A stretch of DNA of 64,000 nucleotides from Kryptolebias marmoratus (lineage: Eukaryota > Chordata > Actinopteri > Cyprinodontiformes > Rivulidae): assembly GCF_001649575.2 (NCBI RefSeq), contig NC_051443.1, positions 14,186,223 through 14,250,222 of the forward strand. The letters are read 5' to 3'. Below are positions 9,701 through 17,069 of this stretch, in pieces. The notes under the pieces are model-generated. The model was not told the DNA's origin, ran no database searches, and saw nothing but the letters and a program-made list of their open reading frames with translations. The stretch's first letter is position 1. The number at the start of each line of letters is the position of its first letter. The translations under genes were made by a program, and so were the position numbers.

Positions 9701-12700
9701 TATTTGCTGTGGTAGTAGCTGAGAGTTAACCGATTTCATGAGATCTCACTATATTTGGTGAGATTGGACTTAAACGTTATTTTCAAGGTTTGACCAAAAC
9801 TGGTCTAACTTCATCCCTTCTCTTTAGAAAGAAACTAGATTCAAACTATGGTGCAAAAAGCAACGGGTGACACGCATAAATGGAAAGAAACACACAAGTT
9901 TGCAGCAATAAATGTCAATTAAAGTGATGCTTTTAAACATTGCGTTGCTGTTTTTCAAGCTTTCAGTTTTTCTTCATATGAGTTTATGTCAGGCTGACAT
10001 GATTTGTAACATCTGGATCTATTTGCTCAAATCAGAGATTGGACCGAAAGTCTTACAACTAAGCAAACTCTTCCCGTTCTGGTCATCTTTTGTGGTTAAA
10101 TACAGCCTAAGTGTGAGGTAGGTTCATCCTTTAACCGAGTTCATGTAGTGATCAGTGAAAAATATCGGCCTGGCTTTCCTCTCAGTGTGAACATTTATCC
10201 GTCCTACCTTGTCTGGACTCTTCTTGACCAATCCGGTTTTCTGGGCCACAGCCGTAACCCCGGTAACCACTGCTCCGCCCACCTGAGACACTCCAGACAC
10301 AGTTTTACCAGCAACTGCAGGGACGACAGGGAGGCGAGAGGCGAGGAGACGATGAGAGGGGACGACAGTCAAGGAAGATGCATTCTTATCGAGTCTAAAT
10401 AGCTGCCAGGGTTACAGACGGAAGAATGACACAGATTCCAACATATAGATTTGAAATCCACGCATTATTATTATTGGAGTAATTGGAATAATAAAGCTGC
10501 TCTGATTTGTGTACAGAACTCAGAATTCTAGTTGTTACTTTCATTCTTAAAAAATGACTTATTTTCTTTGCTCCAAACGACTGAAAAAGGAGTTTGAACG
10601 TGAAGTTTGCTGAGAGGAAGAGCCTTAAACACAAACAAAGAAATAAAATACAACTCTGTCCTCTGTGAATTCATCCCATCTGATGGACAGCTGCAGTCAA
10701 CAAGCCGAGGCAGCTGATCAAGAGGCTGTGGCTCGCAGCGACCCATCAGCGTTGCTCAGCGTTATTAATCAAGACTTGAAGACTCTCAGGGCCTCATCTC
10801 GGCCTGGATGGGCTTCTCCAAAGCGGATTATCAGATCATCTAGTGCAGATCGCTGACAAAACATTACGCCATCACATATTTATCCCTCAATAATCTCAGC
10901 TTTAAGAGCACCCACTTGGAACCCCAGATTCCCGCTGAAGAGGAGGCGACCCGCCTCGGTCTTTCTGCTTGTCGTGAACGAGAAATGACAAAGGAGGCCT
11001 GCAGGGAGTTGGCAGGGAGTGTCAGATAAGGAAGTGAATCCAGAACTTTTTCACCGTTGCACCTCTGTTCATAACTACCTGAGGATTTAATAGGAGGAGC
11101 TCATTTCAGAGTGATTTCTGACATGAGTCATTTTAGATCAACAAGTGAATGGAAAGGTTTCGTTGAAGGGATAAGTTTGGATCTTTTAAAGTGCAGTTCT
11201 GTGGAATATTTGGGAACAATAAACATCTTACCTGTTGTAGATAGCTCTTTGAGCGGCCTCAGTTCGGAGGCAGAGTTTGGACTGAATTGATGAGTTAATG
11301 GTTAGTGTGAGCGGGGCCAAGAACAAAAACACAGCAGTTCATGCAAACCCCTTTTTATAAACCTCTACACTATACTGCCAATTTTGTATTACACTGTTAA
11401 TCTTGAAAAAAAATTATTTAATTAAAAAAATCATACCAAACTAAGAGTCTCGACTTCTCCTATTGTTAGGAGTTGAAGCCAGCAGTTTGTGGTTTACAGG
11501 AGCTGCCATGTTGTCTGCATACTCAGAATATTAGGCTTTAAGCTCCGCCTACAACAAGGATGTTGCTCGACATTTTTTTATTATGACATCATTGCTTTCA
11601 TTAGGCTGTGGTTTGGCTTGTCAACCTCAAAGCTGGCGTTTCACGATTTTTCCACTCTAGAACTCGCTTTTTAAATGTGTCGTTTCAGGGCTCCTAAAAC
11701 GCCGGGTTTTGTTGTTGTTGTTGTTGTTGTTTAAAACAAACCAAAAAAAAAATCCAAAACTTTTGTGTATTAACAAAATGCCGTCCCCTGTAGTTCTCCG
11801 ACATATTTGCCGCTCGAAGAGCCATCTGACATGAACTATTCCTAACCTTCCCACAGAACCCCACTTGAAAAAGATCTGAACTATCCCTTTAACTCTGGCT
11901 TCAGCGTGTTACCTGTGGAGACTCCATCCTTTGTTTTAGTACCTGGAACAAACAAGAAAGAAAAAAGAAAAAAGGGCCCAATTAGTCACAGATCTTGCAC
12001 CCATCCAACAGATTGGAATAAAAACAGGAATAAATGAGGAATTTTGCTGCGTTTTTTTTTTTTTTTTTTTTTTTTTTGCTTTTGAATGGAGTGGCACGAG
12101 GCACTGATCCCGAATGCAACGAATTCCCAGAACCCACCGACAAACATAACCCCATCCTTGGTCATCTCGGCCGCTCCTGACACTCCCTGCTTGGTTTTCT
12201 CCGCCGCCGCCACGACCCCGTCCTTGGCTTTGGAGAAACCCTTCATTAACGCGTCCATGGCGGCTCGACTGGCTCCCAGATGATCACCAGCGAAAGGGCT
12301 GCAAAGGGACAGGCGCGATGAAAGGGCTGAATGGGAATAAATCACACAAGAAAAAAAAAAAAGAAAAGATGGCTCCACCCTTATTGTATCTCGATTATGT
12401 TTGTTTAATCGGACGGAATCTGTGCGCTTCTGCGCGGAGGCTGAAGAACCCCCTCACCACCACCACCTGTAGGAATTACAACCCAAGAACCCATGAATGG
12501 GTTTACTCTGAATGCAAACGAGAGATAGATCTGTTGTGTGCACAATGTGAAAGGAAGAAAGAAAAAAAAAACACATTAAAAAGCCTTGGTTGTATAGGAG
12601 ATTAAAAGAGAGAGAGAGAAAAAAAGAGCCCAGAAACAAAAGAGAAGTGTTTTACGCACCTGTTTGCTTCAACTTCCCTTCAGGAGAGAATAAAACCAGC

Positions 12701-12830
12701 CCTCCGGGATGAGGCAGCAGAGAATCTCCCCCGAAAGAGTAAAAAGGGGAAAAACAACAAAAACAAAACAAAAAAAGAAAAAAACCCGGATTACTGTCTC
12801 CAAAAGTTCAGCTGCTCTGAGGAGGAGAGA
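3085..12830 (-). CDS. snca: Alpha-synuclein-like gene, whole locus (six exons, CDS 3738-12258 joined)
   Basis: Synucleins are small presynaptic proteins that fold into an 11-residue-repeat amphipathic helix on curved acidic membranes and assist vesicle clustering and SNARE assembly. Coding exons on the minus strand are 12138-12258, 11913-11942, 10208-10314, 4287-4346 and 3738-3752. All have GT-AG borders and matching phases, and they encode 110 residues (human is 140). Repeats start at residues 10, 21, 32, 43, 54, 65 and 76. The NAC core VTGVTAVAQKT is intact at 67-77. Residues equivalent to human 49-52 and 82-92 are absent. The tail (87-110) has nine acidic residues and one Tyr (93), and ends EEVD. 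The GGAVVTGVTAVAQKT block, identical to alpha-synuclein, favours snca over sncb or sncg. An unseen alternative exon in the 5.9-kb intron 4 cannot be excluded. Confidence 0.92.
3525..3558. repeat. (CA)17 microsatellite in snca 3' UTR
   Basis: An uninterrupted CA tract on the plus strand, so GU-rich in the snca transcript. Likely to vary in length between individuals. Confidence 0.95.
3738..3752 (-). CDS. snca: snca coding exon 6 (residues 107-110, Glu-Glu-Val-Asp-stop)
   Basis: After a polypyrimidine tract and acceptor 'cccctcag' the exon begins GAG GAG GTC GAC TAA in phase 0 with the previous exon. The acceptor is followed by GAG, so a 3-nt shift using the downstream AG would give EVD, but the upstream CAG is the stronger site. 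In tetrapod alpha-synuclein the matching exon encodes the EGYQDYEPEA end. Here it is only four residues long. Confidence 0.8.
   Translation of the reverse strand, partial: EEVD
4287..4346 (-). CDS. snca: snca coding exon 5 (residues 87-106)
   Basis: This 60-nt exon lies between acceptor 'ttattattccag' and donor AAG|gtaagc, phase 0 at both ends. It encodes DGFEVQYEDSSF and LKEAEVTK, the first part of the acidic tail. Tyr93 and Ser97 have the same +4 spacing as human Tyr125 and Ser129, but the surrounding residues differ. Only the strong splice sites, acid content, phase and position support it. A transcript would settle it. Confidence 0.78.
4465..5300. mobile_element. Family B foldback MITE interrupted by a SINE-like repeat (snca intron 4)
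   Basis: Left arm words 'atatcttacctgttg' (4491-4505) and 'aaacaactccag' match other family B copies. The right arm (5180-5300) has the inverted words 'tttggtcttggctcc', 'gttcaaagagc' and 'caacaggtaaaatat'. The middle holds a different, younger-looking repeat (4903-5112), so this is a nested insertion. Confidence 0.65.
4903..5112 (-). repeat. SINE-like fish repeat (tccaaaaacatgcatgttagg type), inverted copy
   Basis: On plus it reads 'ccattttcttttacccac', 'cgggtcgcggggagctgg', 'tatctccagccg', 'gggacaattgtagc' and 'catgcatgttttt'. This is the reverse complement of the element at 22245-22552. It is a well-known interspersed fish sequence whose class I cannot fix by eye. Confidence 0.7.
5310..6150. 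other. snca intron 4, unremarkable part
   Basis: Intronic sequence without clear repeats. The minus-strand frames 5458-5715 and 5772-6095 match no known family and lack paired splice sites in a useful phase. Confidence 0.4.
6150..6740. promoter_or_regulatory. Candidate conserved non-coding element in snca intron 4
   Basis: A repeat-free stretch of balanced composition in the large intron with several homeodomain-type cores (TAATTA near 6506 and 6634, TTTAATTG near 6385). It has no coding frame of note. Vertebrate SNCA intron 4 is known to hold enhancers. The call here is inference from composition and position only. Confidence 0.3.
6740..9450. other. snca intron 4, AT-rich sequence
   Basis: AT-rich intronic sequence with short poly-T runs (8398-8411, 8578-8584) and no long repeat I can define. 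A B-box-like word 'ggttcaaatctc' at 8152 lacks a matching A box. I see no gene. Confidence 0.4.
9455..9830. repeat. Family A repeat, head-to-head pair of fragments (snca intron 4)
   Basis: The left part is inverted ('gtggccatctt', 'tgatgattactttct', 'atttgctaacagacag'). The right part is direct ('tattgacctag', 'gtggtagtagctgagagt'). The same words occur in cluster 24340-25215. The junction near 9620 indicates two fragments in opposite orientation. Confidence 0.65.
10208..10314 (-). CDS. snca: snca coding exon 4 (residues 52-86, NAC core)
   Basis: From acceptor 'gtccctgcag' to donor AAG|gtagga. It encodes AGKTVSGVSQVGG, AVVTGVTAVAQKT and then directly GLVKKSPDK. The amyloid-forming core VTGVTAVAQKT is identical to human, yet the segment equivalent to human 82-92 is missing, which is 33 nt or one repeat unit. 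The first codon is completed by the last base of exon 3. Its strong identity makes it the anchor of the gene call. Confidence 0.97.
10400..11160. other. snca intron 3, unique sequence
   Basis: Intronic sequence between exon 4 and the family B element. 10665-11040 is GC-balanced and repeat-free and may be conserved, but nothing in it identifies a function. The small open frames here have no exon borders. Confidence 0.35.
11166..11892. mobile_element. Family B foldback MITE, near complete (snca intron 3)
   Basis: The left end reads 'gaagggataagtttggatc' and the right end 'gatctgaactatcccttta'. They are inverted copies, followed inward by 'gttctgtgg' and its complement 'ccacagaac'. The right end is flanked by TTAA and the left by TTGA, which would fit a piggyBac-type TTAA target. 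The element ends about 20 bp from the exon 3 donor. It contains a (TTG)n run at 11709-11731. Confidence 0.7.
11913..11942 (-). CDS. snca: snca coding exon 3 (residues 41-51)
   Basis: A 30-nt micro-exon between acceptor 'gttccag' and donor ACAG|gtaaca. It contributes TKTKDGVST with split glycine and valine codons. The human counterpart is 42 nt. The 12-nt shortfall removes the residues equivalent to human 49-52, including the copper-binding His50. Confidence 0.93.
12138..12298 (-). CDS. snca: snca exon 2 with start codon (CDS 12138-12258, residues 1-41)
   Basis: Acceptor 'ccctttgcag' at 12299-12308 is followed by 40 nt of 5' UTR and a strong Kozak start GCCGCCATGG (ATG 12256-12258). It encodes MDALMKGFSKAKDGV, VAAAEKTKQGV and SGAAEMTKDGVMFV, then the first base of Gly41 before donor TCG|gtgggt. 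Length and phase equal human exon 2. Ala30 is kept, repeat 1 reads KAKDGV and repeat 3 has Met in place of the leading Lys. Confidence 0.97.
12660..12830 (-). other. snca: snca exon 1 (5' UTR) and promoter-proximal region
   Basis: A donor AAACAG|gtgcgt sits at 12659/12660, 360 bp upstream of the exon 2 acceptor, as expected for a non-coding first exon. The transcription start is not visible. I see no TATA box, and ~12830 is an estimate. The upstream limit is marked by a long GA tract in the direction of transcription. Confidence 0.55.
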
Positions 12831-12914
12831 GTAGTATTGTGCACACGGACCGACGGACAGAGACTCTCCGCAGTTTTGACAGGCGCCTCCTACGCCTCAC
12901 AGATGAAGACAGAG

Positions 12915-12918
<4 letters not shown>

Positions 12919-12969
<51 letters not shown>
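12919..12969. repeat. (CT)25 microsatellite upstream of snca
   Basis: An uninterrupted CT run on plus, or GA in snca orientation, 100-300 bp upstream of the inferred first exon. GA tracts near promoters can bind GAGA-type factors or keep nucleosomes off. The role here is inferred. Confidence 0.95.
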
Positions 12970-12972
<3 letters not shown>

Positions 12973-14150
12973 CACACAGATTACGTAGCTCTTTCTGTAC
13001 GTGGGTTATCCACAGCGAGTAGGTGCAGCAGCAGCAGGCTCTTTAATAATGTCATCTGTGGCCCGACTACCAGTTAGGCCTTCTGCAGGGTAATTAGACA
13101 AGGCACCACTGCTGCTCACTCCTACATGTAAAGAAGATGCTAACAATGACTGCAGATCATGCTCCTGAGGTTATTCACATCACCTGATCAGACAAGTGCA
13201 GGTTTTCCCAAACTGGACGCTTCAGAAAAGACAATGAGCGGTGCAAAAGTCTGACTTTAAGCCCAATTTCTTTATAGTTTTATTACTTTTCCTTCCAAGG
13301 AGCTTGACTTCATTGTCATCCTTCAAAGTGGGCTTTAGCAGACTTTTTCTGGGCTTTCCGAGGCTCTGTTCTATAAAACAAAATTTTATTTCCAGGAGAG
13401 TTTTGGCCTCATTTTCAAATAAATGTCCTTTTGTTTGTTACATCACCCAACTTTCACACAAAAGCTCTACTTGCTGCAGGTTGAAGTGACACATAGTTTA
13501 ATCTCAATTCTTTATGCATAAGAAGTGCCCCATACAGACTATATGATAGACCTGAGGTGTATTAATCTTTGATTCCTCAGCTTTTCTCTTTTTGGTGCAC
13601 CATCTCCTCGTCTCTTTCCCGAACTCCTACAATCAAATTATTGCCTCGTATTTTCGCTTTATGTTTTACCATCACATACGCTCAACAGTTCCAGTCGATC
13701 TAAGATAATTTGGTTCTCGCCTGTGTGTGACGCCTATCTGGAGGCAAGTTTGATTTGTTCTCGGAAATAATATTCAAAGCGAACATTTGGAAAGCAAATT
13801 TTAGACAACACTCAAGGTGCTTGTCTCAGCGCATTAAAATAAGCAAACAATTACGCGGCGTGGTTTCCTAGATCGAACAAAAACAGCGCCTTTAAATTAG
13901 GTAAATGCAACCTTCTATTAAAAATAATGTTACAACGTTTTGCTACTTTTTTTAACAAGAAACTTAGAACTGGTGTTGGGAGAAAACTACTTTCCAAAAA
14001 GAAGAGAAAGATTGTAAATGGCATACTGCTGCCAATAAAATCCACTTGATCCGATTATAAGGAGCATTCAGGTGTGTTTAGACAAACCCATTAAGGTGGT
14101 TATTTTTAGCTAATAAAGTTTATTTTAGTTAACTCCACCTGTTTGCTGTG
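12970..14150. other. Intergenic DNA upstream of snca
   Basis: No gene or repeat recognised. The small open frames (13241-13489 plus, 13851-14045 minus) are AT-rich and unlike known proteins. Confidence 0.45.
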
Positions 14151-14159
14151 TTACATCCA

Positions 14160-14546
14160 TTTGAGCCAATGGGACCTAACTTAATGGGGGCTCGCTGTTA
14201 CTGCCAGCCTGCGTCATGTCGTTTTGGTCATCTTTGTTAACAGTTTTCATTAGTTGGGTTTGGGAATTGCCAGTTGTTTTTGGTTTATTATGTTAGTTTT
14301 GTAATTTAAAGGTTTAGAAGAGGTACATGAATTTCAATGCTAAATGCAGGGCTGGTTCGAAGCTTTTATCCCTCTGTTATTTGCCTGGGCTCCCAAGTCC
14401 CTTATAATTGATTTTTATTTCCTATTTATCAGTATTATTTTCAATACACTTATTGTAAACGTCACATTTGTCTGTCTCTGCATGTTTGTGTCGTTTGAGC
14501 CATTTGTTGATACAGGGACCATAACATTTGGGGGCTCGTCCGGGAT
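14160..14546 (+). mobile_element. Endogenous retrovirus-like LTR plus tRNA-Pro primer binding site
   Basis: TGGGGGCTCGTCCGGGAT at 14529-14546 matches the proline-tRNA primer binding site of gammaretrovirus-type elements and follows ...CA-TT as after a 5' LTR. An LTR of ~331 bp fits 14196-14526, bounded by TGTTA and TAACA. Just left of it (14160-14195) lies a second copy of the LTR end plus primer-site start ('gggacctaac', 'tgggggctcg'), so the LTR end is partly duplicated. No gag, pol or env follows. A CR1-like LINE fragment abuts instead. Confidence 0.65.
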
Positions 14547-14569
14547 ACGAACCCAGGACAGATGGTCAG

Positions 14570-15440
14570 AATTATGTTGAGTGTGGCATGACTCGTTGTT
14601 CAGGATCTGGAGCAGCATCCTCTGCTCAGACACCTCTGCCAGAGAACACAGCTCCACTCCCACAGCAGAACCGGCTCTCCTCATGAGCTTGTTGAGCCTG
14701 TTGGCATCATCTGTCTTCACCCTGCTGCCCCAGCACACCACAGCGTAGAAGATGACACTGGAAACCACTGAGTGGTAGAACATCTGCAGCATGGTCCTGC
14801 AGACATAAAAAAAACTGAGTCTCCTCAGAAGAAAAAGGTGACTCTGCCCTTTCTTATAGAGGGCATTGGTGTTAGCTGCCTAGTCCAGTTTATTGTCCAA
14901 GTGGACTCCCAGGTACTTGTAGCAGTCCACAATGTCCACCTCAGTACCCTTGATATTGATGGGTTTGGGGAGGGTACTCTTCTTCCTGTAGTCCACTCAC
15001 AGCTCTTTAGTTTTTCCTATGTTGAGTTGCAGGTGGTTCTGTCCACACCACTCCATAAAGCTGTCCACCACACCTCTGTATTCAGCTTCCTGGTCACCAG
15101 TGTGCAGCCCACAATGGCAGAGTCACCCGAGAACTTCCGCATATGGCGGGATTGTGGGCTATACCACAAGTTCGAGGTGTGGAGTGTGAACAGATAGGGC
15201 GAGAGGACCGTTTCCTGAAAAGCCCCTGTGCTGCTCAGTATTATGTCCGAGGTGGTGTTCTGCAGCCTCACATACTGGGGCTGACCTGTGAGGTACAGTA
15301 GTCCCCAATGCAGTTGACCAGCGAGTCATTCACCTGCATGTCCAGGAGCTTACTGCAGAGTAGAGCAGGTCTTATGGTGTTGAAAGCACTGGAAAAGTTA
15401 AAGAACACGACTCTTACGGTTGTTTTTGCATGCCTGGTGT
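14570..15440 (-). pseudogene. Dead reverse transcriptase of a CR1/Rex1-like non-LTR retrotransposon
   Basis: On minus, with at least one frameshift near 15280 and several stops, pieces read in RT order: FFNFSSAFNTI (motif A), SSTGAFQETVLSPYLF (motif B), FSGDSAIVG (motif C), then YKYLGVHLDNKLD and MLQMFYHSVVSSVIFYAVVCW at the C-terminal end. Motif A has Asn where Asp is needed and motif C has GD in place of DD, so it cannot polymerise. Both ends are truncated. Clade placement rests on the remembered FDFSSAFNTI and YKYLG signatures. Confidence 0.88.
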
Positions 15441-15449
15441 ACGAAATTA

Positions 15450-16740
15450 TTACAAAAATCTTTATTCGTGAAAAACAGATCAGTTCCAGGGAAGGCAGTT
15501 CGCTAAAAAAAGAAAGAAAAAACAGCCCAGATTGAGGAGCTCTTCATAAATACTATTCTAAAAAGCAGTTCGAGGCTATACTGGAGATATTGTGGGTTTA
15601 TATACAGACATGTTCTCAGTGCAGAGTTCTACATCCGAGTGCTGTCAGTCAGATGCTACAGAGCAGAGCCAGTAAGGTCTTATATCATTTATCTCTACCT
15701 GCGGGGGACAAACAGGCTCATTACTGGGCTGCTGAGCCCTGGACTCATGGTGATGCTGTAGCAGCATGGCTTCTGTTAAATAACCCGAACAAATACGATT
15801 CTTACTGATTACAAGTTACTGCAGCACCGGGCGTTTTAAAACTGATGAAACTTTTTAAAACAAATTCTTCATCTGGATTATCATTTTTTTTTTTTACTTT
15901 TTTAAATGTATATACAGAAATACTTTCTGTATTCACGTATGTACACAAATACATACATTTCTGTAAATAGTTCTTGCATTGTTTAGTTTTAAAGTTAAAG
16001 TCATGGATTAAATCTTGTAAGATAACATCAAAGCTGCTGATGTCTCTGTGGTTAAATAATTTGATTAGACAAACAAACATCTATAAAAGTATAGTTTTAC
16101 CTCATTTTGAAATCCTTTTTGCATCAATGTGAATTTCGTTGTCAACATTTTTACCTCAACCTTCTCTCCACGGTCTTTCTTCTTCCCTGCTCACTTGCTG
16201 AGATTTCTCTTTCCACTTTTAGTTACGATAAGGCATAGTAGTTTTCAGACCATGAACCTGACTATAGACACAACTAACTAAAAAAAAAAACTGGCCCCAT
16301 TTAGGTGAGGAGCCAGCCACTGACCACTCAAATGTCTGAACTGCTGCAGGAGGAGCAGATGATCGTCTTTTCTGCGGAGGATCTTGTCTTGGCCTGTCAA
16401 GTTTGGTTCTGATTTGGTTCGTTGGGTTTATTTAAGCTCCCCTTTTTAGTGGGAATTAGAGCTGTTATTTATTGTCTTATTATGTAGAGTTTGTTCCCTT
16501 GTGAGTCTTGATTTTCTGATCTGCTGCCCCACCTGGTGTTGATTGGTGACTATCACATCTGTGTCCATTTAGTCATTATCTCTGGGATTTCTTGGGCTCA
16601 CGGTCAAATCCTTGCATGTCGTTGCCACTCCCGACCTCGGTGTATCGGTTTTGTTCTCATGCATGGTCGTTTAAGTAGCTGAGGCCAACCATCTGAAGCG
16701 ACGAGCAGGGTGTGGGCAGGGTGGAGGGCATGGAGACGGG
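15450..16740. other. Intergenic DNA
   Basis: No gene recognised. The minus frame 15802-16080 is AT-rich with a poly-T run. A repeat origin for 15560-15790 is possible but not supported. Confidence 0.4.
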
Positions 16741-16749
16741 TGCCGGGAC

Positions 16750-17050
16750 TGATTTGTGACAGAAGCACAGCTGAAAGAGGGAAAGGGAAGCTTTATGTAC
16801 AAGATGGTAGCGAGACCTGCTGTGATGAAAGGTTTTGGAGCTGACAAAAAGACATCGTCAGAGATGAAGACGATCGTCTTTTCACGGGGAGGGACCAAAA
16901 TGGACAGGAGGGACCCGCTCAGGTTGAGCAGTTTGGAGACAAAGATGAAGCTGAGATGGTTTGGACGTGTACAGAAGGAGGAGGAGGATGAATATGGGGC
17001 TGGCAGGGAGGAGGAAAGAAGAAGAGGAAGATGGGGCAGCTGATCTGCTG
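16750..17050 (+). pseudogene. RTE/Rex3-like LINE reverse transcriptase C-terminal fragment
   Basis: The plus frame reads TEAQLKEGKGSFMYKMVARPAVM, then MKLRWFGRVQKEEEDEYGAG and RRRGRWG. In intact RTE-type LINEs these are the K-F-Y-x-V-x-R-P-A, L-R-W-x-G-H-V and R-G-R-P-x-R-R motifs after the polymerase. The middle is rearranged and the family's usual YGxE segment is lost. Both ends are truncated. Confidence 0.75.
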
Positions 17051-17069
17051 TGACCACCTGTAAAGAAAG

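Noticed and set aside
11986..12378. 130-codon minus frame read as one protein
   Set aside because: Only the middle (snca exon 2) is coding. The flanks are intron read-through, one containing a poly-A run.
14344..14580. Plus frame over the LTR
   Set aside because: It runs through LTR and primer site and is not a gene.
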